A stretch of 64,000 bases of DNA from Flavobacteriaceae bacterium (GCA_029248885.1 JAQWIL010000009.1:1-64000), one strand, 5' to 3'; shown: positions 48,412-58,927, counted from the stretch's first letter. Made by a program: numbers and translations. Notes: generated by a model not told the origin, from the sequence alone.

Positions 48412-49572
48412 CTATGCATTTAGATCAGCAAGATCAACAATTCCGGGAATATCATCATCGTTGATTTCTTTGTGCGTATCTGCAAATTTCAAAAATTGTT
48501 CGTAAACTTTATCCAGTTGGAGTTTTGTGAGTTCGATTCCTATATTTTTGGCTCGATATGCAAGTGCTGCGCGGCCACTGCGAGCGGTCAAGACAATTGC
48601 AGAGGTTTTAACACCGACATCATGTGGGTCTATGATTTCGTAGGTCTCTCTATTTTTTATAACACCATCCTGATGAATTCCAGAGCTGTGTGCAAATGCA
48701 TTTGCCCCAACGATTGCCTTATTGGCTTGTACACTCATCCCCATTGCTTCAGAAACCATTTGAGAAGTATCATACAAAAGTTTGGTATTGATATTTGTGT
48801 CTAGCTGAAGATGAGGATGCTGACGTATAATCATCACAACCTCTTCTAGTGAGGTGTTTCCAGCACGTTCTCCAATTCCATTGATTGTACATTCAATTTG
48901 ACGTGCTCCGTTGACAGCACCTGCAATTGAATTTGCGGTAGCCAAACCCAAATCATTGTGGCAATGGCATGAAATAATTGCTTTTTCAATCCCTTTTACA
49001 TTCTCGACTAAGTACTTGATTTTGGCGCCATAGTCTTCTGGCAAACAGTAGCCAGTTGTATCTGGAATGTTCAGAACGGTTGCCCCAGCTTTGATGACCT
49101 CTTCACAAACTTTCGCCAGAAAATCATTATCAGTTCTTCCCGCATCTTCCGCATAGAACTCAATATCTTCAACATATTGTTTAGCATGTTTGACAGCTCC
49201 AACCGCACGCTCAATGATTTGTTCTCGACTGGAGTTAAACTTATGCTTGATATGGGAGTCTGAGGTCCCAATACCGGTATGGATTCGAGGTCTTTTCGCA
49301 TGTTTAAGGGCTTGAGCAGCAACATCGATGTCTTTTTGCACTGCTCGAGTCAAGCCACAAACCGATGCATTGGAAACGAGCTTTGATATTTCTTCTACAG
49401 AATGAAAATCACCTGGACTAGAAATGGGAAAACCAGCTTCGATGACATCGACACCAAGCTCGTCAAGACGACTTGCAATATGAAGCTTTTGGGAGGTATT
49501 TAGCTTACAACCTGGTACCTGCTCACCATCACGTAGGGTTGTGTCAAAAATGTGGACTTTGTCTTTCGCCAT
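48412..49572 (-). CDS. leuA: 2-isopropylmalate synthase, short form without the leucine-regulatory domain
   Basis: A 386-residue TIM-barrel synthase that condenses 2-oxoisovalerate with acetyl-CoA. [31 protein letters not shown], and [21 protein letters not shown] are the catalytic/metal signatures. The protein ends just after the first linker (about 330-386) and lacks the about 120-residue C-terminal LeuA allosteric domain of the 510-550 residue enzymes, so direct leucine feedback is not expected. This short form is found in other Bacteroidota. It heads the leuACDB operon. Confidence 0.93.
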   Translation of the reverse strand: MAKDKVHIFDTTLRDGEQVPGCKLNTSQKLHIASRLDELGVDVIEAGFPISSPGDFHSVEEISKLVSNASVCGLTRAVQKDIDVAAQALKHAKRPRIHTGIGTSDSHIKHKFNSSREQIIERAVGAVKHAKQYVEDIEFYAEDAGRTDNDFLAKVCEEVIKAGATVLNIPDTTGYCLPEDYGAKIKYLVENVKGIEKAIISCHCHNDLGLATANSIAGAVNGARQIECTINGIGERAGNTSLEEVVMIIRQHPHLQLDTNINTKLLYDTSQMVSEAMGMSVQANKAIVGANAFAHSSGIHQDGVIKNRETYEIIDPHDVGVKTSAIVLTARSGRAALAYRAKNIGIELTKLQLDKVYEQFLKFADTHKEINDDDIPGIVDLADLNA

Positions 49573-49598
49573 AGGCTTTACCTAACGTTTAGGATAGA

Positions 49599-49606
49599 CA
49601 AATTTA
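49599..49606 (-). promoter_or_regulatory. Promoter element of the leu operon
   Basis: Minus-strand TAAATTTG is a perfect -7 element, ending 26 bases before the leuA ATG (49572). An imperfect palindrome CCTAAACGTTAGG lies between it and the ATG (49581-49593) and could be an operator or a stem in the leader. No leucine-codon leader peptide is visible. Confidence 0.5.
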
Positions 49607-49690
49607 ATTTAAAAATATGGCCCAAAAAAATGTATATTTATGAATTCCACAATTTTAATTTATTTTCGATTGACGCCATGAATTTTTTCT

Positions 49691-51235
49691 ATGCCAAAGA
49701 CCCAAAAAGAATCCCTGTTTCGGTTGGTTAAATCCCTATCCAAGTCAGAAAAAAGACAGTTTAAACTTTATGTAAATCGATTGGAGTCTAATGTCGATAC
49801 GAAGTTTATTGCTCTTTTCGATTTGTTGGACAAAATGACGGTTTACGATGAGCAAAAAATAACGAATTCAAAAATCGTTAAACGAGAACAGCTGTCAAAT
49901 GTAAAAAGTCATTTATACAAGCAAATTTTGATTAGCTTACGTTTGTCGATATCTTCAACAAATAAAAGATTACAACTTCGAGAACAATTGGATTATGTGT
50001 ACATCCTTTATAACAAGGGATTGTATGAGCAGAGTTTGCAAATGCTCCAGCGTGTAAAAGCACAAGCCATTAAGCTTGACGAAAGGACTACCGAGTTTCA
50101 AGCCATTGAATTTGAAAAAGCTGTGCAAACACAGTACTTGTCCAAAACGAATCTTGATTATGTCAGTGAGATTGCAACCAAATCAACGCAAATTGCTTCA
50201 CACAATGAAACAACTGCAAAGCTATCAAGCTTAGCTCTTTTACTATATGCGAAAAATGTGCATTATGGCTATGTAAAAAATGATAAGGAATACAAGGAAG
50301 TTACAACATTTTTTGAATCACACATCGAAGAAATTAACCTTGATACTGCGGGATTTTCGGAGTCTTTCTGGTATTATAAATCCCATTTATTGTACAGTAT
50401 ATTGGTTCAAGATTTATTATCTGCCTATAAATATGCCAATAAATGGGTTGAACTCTTTTTCGTATCACCCGATATGATCGAGTTACACCCAGTGTTTTTT
50501 ATTCGAGGTCATCAACACTTATTTGAAATTTTGTATTTGTTGAAATATAAGTCCAAATTCAAAATGGCACTGGAGCGATTTGAGGCAACCTTAGCTCAGC
50601 CGAGCTTTCCTAAAAATCACAATATCTCTCCGTATATTTTTATGTGTCGATACAACAACAAAATTAACTTTCACTTTTTAGAAGGGAGTTTTGACGAGGC
50701 CATTCCTTTGATTCCAGATGTGTTAAACGGAGTCATACAACATGCTGACCAGCTCGATCAGCACCACATTATGGTTTTGTACTACAAAATCGCCTGTATT
50801 TATTTTGGCGCAGGAAATCTTCAAAAATGCATCGAGTATTTGCAGTTTATCATTAGCGATAAATCGCTACGTGTTCATCAAGATTTGATGTGTTTTTCAA
50901 GAGTTTTAAATGTTGTCGCACATTATGATGCGGGACTTGACTATGAGCTTGAGACGCAAGTCAAGCAAACCTATAAGTTTTTGCTCAAAATGGATGAGCT
51001 CCAAGCGGTTCAGAAAGAAATGATACGATTTATGAGAAGTCTAACCGATATTTATCCAAATGAACTCAAGCAAGCTTTTCGCCAACTACACGCCTCATTA
51101 AAACGTTTTGAAAATGACCCATATGAAAAACGATCTTTTCTGTATCTCGATATTTTGTCTTGGCTAGAAAGTAAGATTGAAAATCGATCGATAGGGGAGG
51201 TCATACGCGAAAAGGCATCTTCGCTAATCCGTTAA
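49691..51235 (+). CDS. Unknown all-helical protein, TPR-like
   Basis: A 514-residue cytoplasmic protein with no signal peptide. The N-terminus KTQKESLFRLVKSLSKSEKRQFKLYVNRL and the rest read as long amphipathic helices, with TPR-like pairs (DYVYILYNKGLYEQSLQMLQRVKAQAI; VLYYKIACIYFGAGNLQKCIEYLQFI). I recognise it as a conserved flavobacterial protein often beside leuA, but no function is known to me. The tail-to-tail overlap with the rluA-type gene is 12 bp. Confidence 0.8.
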   Translation: MPKTQKESLFRLVKSLSKSEKRQFKLYVNRLESNVDTKFIALFDLLDKMTVYDEQKITNSKIVKREQLSNVKSHLYKQILISLRLSISSTNKRLQLREQLDYVYILYNKGLYEQSLQMLQRVKAQAIKLDERTTEFQAIEFEKAVQTQYLSKTNLDYVSEIATKSTQIASHNETTAKLSSLALLLYAKNVHYGYVKNDKEYKEVTTFFESHIEEINLDTAGFSESFWYYKSHLLYSILVQDLLSAYKYANKWVELFFVSPDMIELHPVFFIRGHQHLFEILYLLKYKSKFKMALERFEATLAQPSFPKNHNISPYIFMCRYNNKINFHFLEGSFDEAIPLIPDVLNGVIQHADQLDQHHIMVLYYKIACIYFGAGNLQKCIEYLQFIISDKSLRVHQDLMCFSRVLNVVAHYDAGLDYELETQVKQTYKFLLKMDELQAVQKEMIRFMRSLTDIYPNELKQAFRQLHASLKRFENDPYEKRSFLYLDILSWLESKIENRSIGEVIREKASSLIR

Positions 51236-51898
51236 CACCTTCCATAGCACATCATCGGGATAGGGAGCGATAAATTTCATTTCTTCTTTCTTTGTTGGGT
51301 GAACAAATGTGATGGATCGGGCATGAAGATGAATACTTCCATTAGGATTTGGTCGTTTTGCCCCATATTTCAAGTCTCCCTTGATATGGAGTCCCTCCGC
51401 TGCCAATTGTGCACGAATTTGATGGTGTCGTCCTGTTTCCAGTTCAATCTCTATGACATGATATGATTTTAATTGCTTTACATAGCGATACTGGAGGATC
51501 GCATGTTTTGTATTTGGGGTATTTTTGGGATAATGAAAAGATTTGTTCTGAGAAGTGTTTTTTTTCAAATAATGCTCAAGTCTTGCACTTGACTCTGGGG
51601 TTCCAGAAACAACAGCTTGATATACTTTTTTTGGTATTCGATCTTTAAATTGCTGATTGAGTCGTGTCAGCGCCTTTGAAGTTCGCGCAAGCACAATAAC
51701 TCCTGTCGTTGGGCGATCGAGTCGATGAACCAAACCCAAAAATACATCCCCTGGCTTTTGATACTTGTCCTTGATGTATCGCTTTGCAATATCGACCAAT
51801 GATTCATCGCCTGTTTGGTCGCCCTGCGCAAGCAGTCCAGCAGCTTTGTTGACAACCAAGATATGATTGTCCTCGTAAATTACAGATAAGTTAGACAA
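51224..51898 (-). CDS. RluA-family pseudouridine synthase
   Basis: A 224-residue pseudouridine synthase without the N-terminal S4 domain. HRLDRPTTGVIVLARTSKAL contains the catalytic Asp in the R-L-D motif, and ETGRHHQIRAQLAAEG and HLHARSITFVHP complete the fold. RNA target unknown. The start is a TTG directly after the panB TAG (no ATG is available), so the two are probably coupled. Confidence 0.9.
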   Translation of the reverse strand: MSNLSVIYEDNHILVVNKAAGLLAQGDQTGDESLVDIAKRYIKDKYQKPGDVFLGLVHRLDRPTTGVIVLARTSKALTRLNQQFKDRIPKKVYQAVVSGTPESSARLEHYLKKNTSQNKSFHYPKNTPNTKHAILQYRYVKQLKSYHVIEIELETGRHHQIRAQLAAEGLHIKGDLKYGAKRPNPNGSIHLHARSITFVHPTKKEEMKFIAPYPDDVLWKVLTD

Positions 51899-52717
51899 CT
51901 AATATTGTTCGTTTTGATTTGGAAAGTCAACAGATTTGACATCAGAAACATAGTTTTCGATGGCTTTTTTCATGTCCTCAAAAAGATTCATATACCTTCT
52001 TAAAAAACGAGGATTAAACGCATTGGTCAAACCAATTAGATCATGAACGACGAGCACCTGCCCATCAACATCAGAACCAGCTCCAATTCCGATAATCGGA
52101 ATATGAACAGATTCAGCAACTTGCTTTGCCAACGAGGAAGGGATTTTTTCCAAAACAATTGCAAAACAGCCAAGTTCTTCCAACTTTTTTGCATCCGAAA
52201 TAAGTTTTTGAGCTTCTTCCTTCTCCTTAGCTCTTACGGAGTAAGTCCCAAATTTATAGATCGATTGCGGGGTCAGACCCAAATGACCCATGACTGGGAT
52301 TCCAGCATTGAGAATGTTGGTAACCGATTGTTCAATTTCTTCGCCACCTTCTAGCTTGACAGCATGGGCACCTGACTCTTTCATGATTCGAATTGATGAC
52401 CGAAGTGCCTCTTGCGCGTCGGATTGATAGCTACCAAAAGGCAAGTCCACAACGACAAGAGCGCGTTTACTCGCCTTCACCACTCCTGACGCATGATAAA
52501 TCATTTGATCTAACGTAATAGGTACAGTTGTTTCATGACCTGACATGACATTGGAAGCAGAATCTCCAACTAGGATGACATCAACGTTTGCAGCATCGAC
52601 GACACTGGCCATTGAATAATCATATGCGGTTAGCATAGAAATCTTCTCATTTGACGCTTTCATCTCAATGAGACTGTTCGTCGTAACTCGTTTATATTCT
52701 TTGTTGCTCTTGGACAT
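51899..52717 (-). CDS. panB: 3-methyl-2-oxobutanoate hydroxymethyltransferase
   Basis: A 272-residue TIM-barrel enzyme, first step of pantothenate synthesis. [31 protein letters not shown] holds the metal Asp residues, AVKLEGG binds substrate, and [20 protein letters not shown] is the family signature. It is the first gene of a minus-strand unit with the RluA-type gene. A perfect -7 element is 14 bases upstream. Divergent from dnaK. Confidence 0.96.
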   Translation of the reverse strand: MSKSNKEYKRVTTNSLIEMKASNEKISMLTAYDYSMASVVDAANVDVILVGDSASNVMSGHETTVPITLDQMIYHASGVVKASKRALVVVDLPFGSYQSDAQEALRSSIRIMKESGAHAVKLEGGEEIEQSVTNILNAGIPVMGHLGLTPQSIYKFGTYSVRAKEKEEAQKLISDAKKLEELGCFAIVLEKIPSSLAKQVAESVHIPIIGIGAGSDVDGQVLVVHDLIGLTNAFNPRFLRRYMNLFEDMKKAIENYVSDVKSVDFPNQNEQY

Positions 52718-52731
52718 GGCACTTGTTTGTC

Positions 52732-52739
52732 CAAAAATA
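52732..52739 (-). promoter_or_regulatory. TAnnTTTG element of panB
   Basis: Minus-strand TATTTTTG matches the -7 consensus exactly and ends 14 bases before the ATG at 52717. Confidence 0.5.
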
Positions 52740-52766
52740 CACTATAAACCTGAAACCTTAACGATG

Positions 52767-52783
52767 ACTGACACCCTGTCAGT
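52767..52783. promoter_or_regulatory. Inverted repeat upstream of dnaK, possible heat-shock operator
   Basis: ACTGACA-CCC-TGTCAGT is a perfect 7-3-7 palindrome located 50 bases before the dnaK ATG, in the panB-dnaK divergent gap. The DNA between it and the ATG lacks a good TAnnTTTG box, which suggests different control of dnaK. Whether a repressor or sigma factor uses it is unknown. Confidence 0.5.
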
Positions 52784-52832
52784 ATATCCCTCGTGGCATA
52801 GTCATTGAATATTGTTCAAAAAAATATAGATC

Positions 52833-54737
52833 ATGAGTAAAATAATCGGTATTGATTTAGGAACAACAAATTCTTGTGTTTCCGTGATGGAAGGGAACGA
52901 GCCTGTTGTTATTCCCAACGCAGAAGGCAAGCGAACAACTCCTTCTGTCATTGCATTCGTTGAAGGTGGCGAAATCAAGGTCGGAGATCCAGCAAAACGC
53001 CAAGCTGTGACAAACCCAACCAAAACGATTTCTTCTGTTAAGCGATTTATGGGAAACAAATTTTCTGAATCAACAAAAGAAATTAAGCGAGTCCCTTACG
53101 CTGTTGTAAAGGGCGATAACGACACGCCGCGTGTTGATATTGATGGTCGTTTGTATACCCCGCAAGAGCTATCTGCGATGATCTTGCAAAAAATGAAAAA
53201 AACTGCAGAGGACTATCTCGGTCAGACAGTGACAGATGCTGTGATCACTGTTCCTGCCTATTTTAACGATGCGCAACGTCAAGCTACGAAAGAAGCAGGA
53301 GAAATTTCTGGCTTAAAAGTTCACAGAATCATCAATGAACCAACAGCGGCAGCATTGGCTTATGGTCTTGACAAAAGCGGAAGTGACAGAAAAATTGCTG
53401 TTTATGATCTTGGTGGTGGAACCTTCGATATTTCAGTACTTGAGCTCGGAGATGGTGTTTTTGAAGTATTATCAACCAATGGAGATACTCACCTTGGTGG
53501 AGATGACTTTGATGAGGTGATTATCGATTGGCTTGCTGGGGAGTTTAAATCTGCCGAGGATGTTGATCTTCGAGAAGATCCAATGGCCCTTCAACGATTG
53601 AAGGAAGCTGCTGAGAAAGCGAAAATTGAATTGTCATCTTCAACGCAAACCGAAATCAACTTGCCTTATGTGACGGCAACTGCATCTGGGCCAAAACACC
53701 TTGTTCAAACTCTGACAAGAGCCAAATTTGAGCAGTTGTCGGCTGAATTGGTTAAACGCTCTATGACTCCTGTTAAGAACGCACTTTCAGATGCAGGACT
53801 ATCAACTGATGAAATCGATGAAGTTATTTTGGTAGGTGGTTCAACTCGAATCCCTGTGATTCAAGAAGAAGTTAAAAAATTCTTTGGTAAAAAACCATCT
53901 AAAGGAGTAAATCCCGACGAAGTTGTTGCCGTTGGCGCTGCGATTCAGGGAGGTGTACTTACTGGGGATGTCAAAGATGTATTGCTGCTCGACGTAACTC
54001 CCCTTTCATTGGGAATCGAAACTATGGGTGGGGTTCTGACCAAGTTGATCGATGCAAACACGACGATTCCAACCAAAAAATCACAAGTATTTTCAACCGC
54101 AGCTGACAATCAGCCCTCAGTAGAGGTTCATGTTTTACAGGGTGAACGTCCCATGGCTGCTGATAACAAAACTATTGGTAGGTTCCACTTGGATGGAATC
54201 CCACCTGCTCCGAGAGGGACGCCTCAAATCGAGGTAACCTTCGATATTGACGCCAATGGCTTGATTCAGGTCACTGCACTTGATAAAGCCTCAAACAAGT
54301 CACAAGACATTCGCATTGAAGCTTCTTCTGGATTAACTGAAGAAGAAATTGAAAAGATGAAGAAGGAGGCCGAAGCAAATGCAGAAGCCGATAAAAAAGC
54401 GAAAGAGCAAGTGGATACGTTGAACAATGCTGATGCGATGATATTTCAAACCGAAAAACAGTTGAATGAATTTGGAGATAAGTTGTCAGACGACAAGAAA
54501 AAACCGATTCAGGACGCTTTAGAAGATTTGAAAAAAGCGTACGAAGCCAAAGATGTAGAAGCGATTACACCTGCGCTAGACAGCATCAATGAGGCATGGA
54601 AAAATGCTTCTGAAGAGATGTATAAAGCACAAGCCGATCAGGGCGGTGCTGCAGAGCCACAAGCAGATGCAGGTGCACAATCTGGTGAGACCAACGATGA
54701 AGACGTTGAAGATGTTGACTTCGAAGAAGTCAAGTAA
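52833..54737 (+). CDS. dnaK: Molecular chaperone DnaK (Hsp70)
   Basis: A 634-residue Hsp70. [16 protein letters not shown] starts the ATPase domain, which runs to about 380 with [14 protein letters not shown] and [10 protein letters not shown]. The substrate domain and lid follow, and the acidic tail ends [12 protein letters not shown]. It folds nascent and denatured proteins with DnaJ and GrpE, which are not adjacent. A 7-3-7 palindrome lies upstream and a strong terminator downstream. Confidence 0.98.
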   Translation: MSKIIGIDLGTTNSCVSVMEGNEPVVIPNAEGKRTTPSVIAFVEGGEIKVGDPAKRQAVTNPTKTISSVKRFMGNKFSESTKEIKRVPYAVVKGDNDTPRVDIDGRLYTPQELSAMILQKMKKTAEDYLGQTVTDAVITVPAYFNDAQRQATKEAGEISGLKVHRIINEPTAAALAYGLDKSGSDRKIAVYDLGGGTFDISVLELGDGVFEVLSTNGDTHLGGDDFDEVIIDWLAGEFKSAEDVDLREDPMALQRLKEAAEKAKIELSSSTQTEINLPYVTATASGPKHLVQTLTRAKFEQLSAELVKRSMTPVKNALSDAGLSTDEIDEVILVGGSTRIPVIQEEVKKFFGKKPSKGVNPDEVVAVGAAIQGGVLTGDVKDVLLLDVTPLSLGIETMGGVLTKLIDANTTIPTKKSQVFSTAADNQPSVEVHVLQGERPMAADNKTIGRFHLDGIPPAPRGTPQIEVTFDIDANGLIQVTALDKASNKSQDIRIEASSGLTEEEIEKMKKEAEANAEADKKAKEQVDTLNNADAMIFQTEKQLNEFGDKLSDDKKKPIQDALEDLKKAYEAKDVEAITPALDSINEAWKNASEEMYKAQADQGGAAEPQADAGAQSGETNDEDVEDVDFEEVK

Positions 54738-54765
54738 CCACTTCTTAACCTTATTCCTTTATCCA

Positions 54766-54795
54766 AAAACGCACTGCTTATCGCAGTGCGTTTTT
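54766..54795 (+). terminator. Intrinsic terminator after dnaK
   Basis: A 12-bp stem AAAACGCACTGC (54766-54777) / GCAGTGCGTTTT (54783-54794), a 5-base loop and a T tail. It separates dnaK from the menaquinone cluster; the next gene begins 18 bases later, with TATTTTAG as a weak -7 candidate. Confidence 0.9.
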
Positions 54796-54812
54796 GTATT
54801 TTAGCAATCACG

Positions 54813-55232
54813 ATGGACAAATCAATTCTTCTCAAAAAAATCAATGACAGAAATCAAGGGACACTCATGCAGACCCTTGGGATTGAATTCACAGAAATTG
54901 GAGAAAACTATTTGACTGCTCGTATGCCTGTGAATCCAGCTGTACATCAGCCAGATGGTGTACTTCACGGTGGAGCGACTGCTGCTCTTGCCGAAACTGT
55001 GGGAAGCTCAGCTGCAGCGGTGTTTTGCCTTCCAAAAGATCATATGCTTCGCGGAATCGATTTGTCTGCTAAGCATGTAAGAGGTGTTCGATCGGGATTT
55101 GTACATGCCAAGGCAATGGCTAGACATAAAGGGAAAACGATGCAAGTGTGGTCGATTGAAATTATAGACGATCAAAATCGTTTGGTATCCACATGCTCCT
55201 TGACGACACTTATCCTCCCGATCAAAAAGTAA
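54813..55232 (+). CDS. menI: PaaI-type hotdog thioesterase, likely 1,4-dihydroxy-2-naphthoyl-CoA hydrolase
   Basis: A 139-residue hotdog-fold protein. The PaaI signature HQPDGVLHGGATAALAETVGSSAA contains the Asn/Asp-Gly-x-x-H-G-G active site loop. It opens the menaquinone cluster, and removal of CoA from dihydroxynaphthoyl-CoA is required between MenB and MenA, so it is the best MenI candidate; this role is inferred from position. Start at ATG 54813, after the terminator; the longer frame would include terminator DNA. The end overlaps the menF frame by 40 bp if menF uses its ATG. Confidence 0.85.
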   Translation: MDKSILLKKINDRNQGTLMQTLGIEFTEIGENYLTARMPVNPAVHQPDGVLHGGATAALAETVGSSAAAVFCLPKDHMLRGIDLSAKHVRGVRSGFVHAKAMARHKGKTMQVWSIEIIDDQNRLVSTCSLTTLILPIKK

Positions 55233-56269
55233 CGGTTTTGACCTCGAAATCATTTTTTGAAGAAATCGATCAGCATTATCACAACAAATTGCCATTTGTT
55301 GTCTTTCGATACCCAAACCAAAGCAAGCTGACAGCTTTTCTCGATCTCGGGACTTCTAAAAAATCAAATGAAAAGTTTATTGTAAGCCATTTTGACTCTT
55401 CAATGTATTTTTCGATCCATTCCCACAAGATTCTTGATCTTGACTACAATTCAGAAATTGCAACGTCTAAAGCGGAAGAAATAGAATGGCTCGATTTAGA
55501 AAATAAGCACAAAGAACACACCGACCTTATTCGCAAGGCCCTTTCCAGTATTCTAGAATCACCTCTCAAAAAAGTTGTGCTGGCGACTTCCCTTCAATAC
55601 AATGGTGCAGTAAATTCGCCATTGTCTTATTTTAAAAGAATCCTAGCTCAGTACACAAACACCTTCAACTACCTATTGTTTCACCCCGATTGTGGGGTAT
55701 GGATGGGAGCAACTCCTGAACGACTAATCACAATGAGCGGTCATCGTTTGCAAACGATGGCTTTGGCGGGTACGCGACCTTATGGCTCAAATGAATGGGG
55801 AAATAAGGAAAAGGAAGAGCAGGAGTTTGTTGTTCGAGAAATTGTAAACACGTTAAAGCAATACGCTCCAAGTGAACTCATAAAATATTCTAATGCTGAA
55901 ACCGTCCGTGCTGGTCAATTGGAACACTTGCGGACAACGATAAAGGCAGAGTTGTCAATTTTGCCGATTGATGCAGCTCAAGCACTTCATCCAACCCCGG
56001 CTGTTGGGGGAGTGCCAAAACAAATCGCACTTGATTTTATACGGAGTCAGGAGCAATTGGATCGTTCTTTATATTCGGGATTTTTGGGAGTTGTATCTCC
56101 ACAACAAACAAGTCTTTACGTCAATCTTCGATGTATGTCTATTCAAGATGATATGGCGACAGTTTATGTCGGGGGTGGAATTACTGAAAAAAGCGATCCA
56201 CAAGACGAATGGCAAGAGGTGCTGCAAAAGGCAAACACAATGGGACGTATATTGGCTAGTGGACAATAA
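55193..56269 (+). CDS. menF: Isochorismate synthase
   Basis: A 358-residue chorismate-binding enzyme. VWMGATPERLI, ALAGTRPYG, QEFVVREIV, and HPTPAVGGVP are the conserved active-site runs. It makes isochorismate for menaquinone. The ATG at 55193 overlaps the preceding gene; a TTG at 55238, six bases after its stop, gives LTSKSFFEEIDQHYHNKLPFVVF, which fits the family start and may be the true start. The C-terminus is complete. Confidence 0.9.
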   Translation: MLLDDTYPPDQKVTVLTSKSFFEEIDQHYHNKLPFVVFRYPNQSKLTAFLDLGTSKKSNEKFIVSHFDSSMYFSIHSHKILDLDYNSEIATSKAEEIEWLDLENKHKEHTDLIRKALSSILESPLKKVVLATSLQYNGAVNSPLSYFKRILAQYTNTFNYLLFHPDCGVWMGATPERLITMSGHRLQTMALAGTRPYGSNEWGNKEKEEQEFVVREIVNTLKQYAPSELIKYSNAETVRAGQLEHLRTTIKAELSILPIDAAQALHPTPAVGGVPKQIALDFIRSQEQLDRSLYSGFLGVVSPQQTSLYVNLRCMSIQDDMATVYVGGGITEKSDPQDEWQEVLQKANTMGRILASGQ

Positions 56270-56279
56270 GAGCATTTTG

Positions 56280-56287
56280 TACCTTTG
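56280..56287 (+). promoter_or_regulatory. TAnnTTTG element before menD
   Basis: TACCTTTG is a perfect -7 element eight bases before the menD ATG (56296). TTGG at 56252-56255 is a weak upstream box. It suggests menD has its own promoter with a very short leader. Confidence 0.5.
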
Positions 56288-56295
56288 TCGTTGCT

Positions 56296-58068
56296 ATGAA
56301 CCTCTCAACTATACCCGTTGTTCGTTTGGTAATTCAACAACTTCTCAATTATGGGGTTCATCATATCGTTATTTCACCTGGTTCAAGAAATGCTCCGATT
56401 ACGGCTGGGTTGACAACTCATGCGGCGTTTGCAACCTACAGTATTGTTGACGAGCGATCTGCAGGTTTTTTTGCAATCGGACTTTCTCAACAACTTCACG
56501 AACCCGTTGCTGTACTGTGTACTTCTGGATCTGCAATTTTAAACATCTATCCTGCTGTTTCAGAAGCATATTACAGTCGATACCCACTTGTGGTATTAAG
56601 CGCCGATCGTCCATCCTATCAAATCGATATTGGAAATGGTCAAACCATCAGGCAATCTGGTGTGTTTTCAAAACACCTGATTTCAGAAACTTCGCTTTTA
56701 CAGGATATCACACATAATCGAGCTGCAATTATTAAGAGTAATACGCAGCAACTGATTGACGCTCAATCTACTCCGCAAGAGGTGGAGAGTCGACAAAAAA
56801 CAATTGAAAAGAACAATACGAAAGACCTTCAAAAGGTACTCTCTGAAATGCTTTCTTATCAAGGGCCAGTGCATGTTAATGTTCCTTTGGAAGAACCCCT
56901 TTACGAGTTTCATGATCAAAACGACTTCCTAGCCCAGCAAGTGAAACAGCCAAAAAACCCTCAACCAAAAAATCTTAAATTCGTTCAATCAAAGTGGATT
57001 GAATCCAAACGTATCCTTGTTGTGGTGGGAACGCTTTCACCAGATGCTTTAAATGCAAAGAGCATTTCGGTTTTAGCGCATGACCCAAGAGTTGTCGTCC
57101 TACATGAGATTACCTCTAATCTTCATCACGACAACTTCATTGCCCATATTGATCGGGTGATTTTACCGATAGAGAAACAAGAAAATAGTCAAGAGATTTT
57201 TCAATCACTCGCTCCAGATCTTCTTATCACAATGGGGGGTATGGTGGTTTCGAAAAAGATAAAGTCGTTGTTGCGATCATACAAAGGAGTCTCACACGAT
57301 CATGTCGGAACTGATCGACCGCTTGATACCTATTATTTGGGAGTTCAACACCTTCAGGTTGATCCAAATTCTTTTTTTAGTGACCTAACCTCTTCATCTG
57401 ATCCCAAAGCGAATTATCAAGATCAGTGGCTTCAATTGTCTCGAAAACGAGAGATTGCACACAAAACATTTCTTGCAAATGCGCCATTTAGTGACCTATT
57501 GGTTTTTGATAAAATTATGGGAGCGATCCCAAAAAATTATTTGCTACAGTGGGCAAACAGTTCTCCGATTCGATATGCGCAGTTATTTCCTATACCAACA
57601 GATTCCCAATCCTTTTGCAATCGAGGGACAAGTGGAATTGAAGGAAGTATTTCGACAGCGGTCGGTGCAGCTGTAGGTAGTGACAGACCAACTTTGACAA
57701 TCACAGGCGATTTGAGTTTCTTTTACGATGCAAATGCTCTTTGGAATCAATATATTCCAGCTAATTTCAGGTTGATTGTCGTCAATAATGGAGGAGGAGG
57801 TATTTTTAGGATATTACCAAATGCCAAAGAAACACCTGGCTTTGAAACTTATTTTGAAACCAAGCATAAACGTAATGCAAAGCACATGGCAAAACAGTAT
57901 GGCTTGTCTTATCAAAGTGTGCGGACTAGCATTGGTCTGCGTTTAGCTTTGGGACGATTTTTCTCAAAATCTACACGTGGAAAAATATTGGAAATTAGTA
58001 CACCTTCAACTACCAATGACCTTGTTTTAGAATCCTATTTTAAGTTTTTAACTGAACATTCAGATTAA
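56296..58068 (+). CDS. menD: 2-succinyl-5-enolpyruvyl-6-hydroxy-3-cyclohexene-1-carboxylate synthase (SEPHCHC synthase)
   Basis: A 590-residue thiamine-diphosphate enzyme. The N-terminal domain shows VISPGSRNAPITAGL and the E-containing DERSAGFFAIGL (catalytic Glu), the TPP/metal motif is TGDLSFFYDANALWNQ (about 477), and CTSGSAILNIYPAVSEA is typical of MenD. It adds 2-oxoglutarate to isochorismate. No menH lies nearby. Confidence 0.95.
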   Translation: MNLSTIPVVRLVIQQLLNYGVHHIVISPGSRNAPITAGLTTHAAFATYSIVDERSAGFFAIGLSQQLHEPVAVLCTSGSAILNIYPAVSEAYYSRYPLVVLSADRPSYQIDIGNGQTIRQSGVFSKHLISETSLLQDITHNRAAIIKSNTQQLIDAQSTPQEVESRQKTIEKNNTKDLQKVLSEMLSYQGPVHVNVPLEEPLYEFHDQNDFLAQQVKQPKNPQPKNLKFVQSKWIESKRILVVVGTLSPDALNAKSISVLAHDPRVVVLHEITSNLHHDNFIAHIDRVILPIEKQENSQEIFQSLAPDLLITMGGMVVSKKIKSLLRSYKGVSHDHVGTDRPLDTYYLGVQHLQVDPNSFFSDLTSSSDPKANYQDQWLQLSRKREIAHKTFLANAPFSDLLVFDKIMGAIPKNYLLQWANSSPIRYAQLFPIPTDSQSFCNRGTSGIEGSISTAVGAAVGSDRPTLTITGDLSFFYDANALWNQYIPANFRLIVVNNGGGGIFRILPNAKETPGFETYFETKHKRNAKHMAKQYGLSYQSVRTSIGLRLALGRFFSKSTRGKILEISTPSTTNDLVLESYFKFLTEHSD

Positions 58069-58072
58069 GTCT

Positions 58073-58080
58073 TAATTTTG
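58073..58080 (+). promoter_or_regulatory. TAnnTTTG element before menB
   Basis: TAATTTTG is a perfect -7 element in the menD-menB gap, 13 bases before the ATG at 58094. It may add an internal promoter to the cluster. Confidence 0.5.
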
Positions 58081-58093
58081 TAAAAAATTGAAT

Positions 58094-58912
58094 ATGAAAC
58101 CAGTTTGGAAGTCCATAGAAACCTACTCCGATATCTTATTTGAAATCTACAACGGAGTTGCTAAAATTACGATCAACCGTCCAGAGGTTTATAATGCATT
58201 TCGCCCCGAGACTAATATGCAAATGCTCGAAGCCATCGAAATTTGTAGAGAGCGTGATGATATCGACATAGTTCTTTTTACAGGCACTGGTGATAAAGCT
58301 TTTTGCAGTGGCGGGGATCAAAATGTTAAAGGAATCGGCGGATATATCGGAGATGATGGCGTACCTCGTTTGAATGTTCTCGATTTACACAAAAGAATTC
58401 GGGAGTTACCCAAGCCGGTAATCGCCATGGTGAATGGATATGCCATTGGTGGTGGTCATGTTCTACATGTCGTTTGTGATCTGACCATTGCGAGTGAAAA
58501 TGCTATTTTTGGACAGACTGGGCCAAAAGTAGGAAGCTTTGACGGAGGGTTTGGATCATCCTATTTGGCACGCCATGTCGGGCAAAAGAAAGCACGTGAA
58601 ATTTGGTTTTTGTGCAAGCAGTATAGCGCGCAAGAGGCCTTAGATATGGGTCTGGTGAACCGCGTTGTTCCTTTGGAAGATTTGGAATCTGCTACATTGG
58701 AATGGTGTGAACTCATGCAGCAACGAAGCCCTTTGGCACTACGTATGATCAAACGTAGCTTAAACGCGGAATTGGACGGACAACACGGTTTGATGCAACT
58801 CGCTGGTGATGCAACGCTATTGTACTATTTGACAGAAGAAGCACAAGAAGGTAAAAATGCTTTTTTAGAAAAGCGACGGCCTGATTTCAATAAATACCCT
58901 AAATTCCCTTAG
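58094..58912 (+). CDS. menB: 1,4-dihydroxy-2-naphthoyl-CoA synthase
   Basis: A 272-residue crotonase-fold enzyme. Oxyanion-hole residues lie in [11 protein letters not shown] and [19 protein letters not shown], with [21 protein letters not shown] and the C-terminal [13 protein letters not shown] typical of MenB. It closes the naphthoate ring. Start at ATG 58094; an upstream TTG (58088) is less likely. Confidence 0.96.
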   Translation: MKPVWKSIETYSDILFEIYNGVAKITINRPEVYNAFRPETNMQMLEAIEICRERDDIDIVLFTGTGDKAFCSGGDQNVKGIGGYIGDDGVPRLNVLDLHKRIRELPKPVIAMVNGYAIGGGHVLHVVCDLTIASENAIFGQTGPKVGSFDGGFGSSYLARHVGQKKAREIWFLCKQYSAQEALDMGLVNRVVPLEDLESATLEWCELMQQRSPLALRMIKRSLNAELDGQHGLMQLAGDATLLYYLTEEAQEGKNAFLEKRRPDFNKYPKFP

Positions 58913-58927
58913 TAAACAATCTAATTT

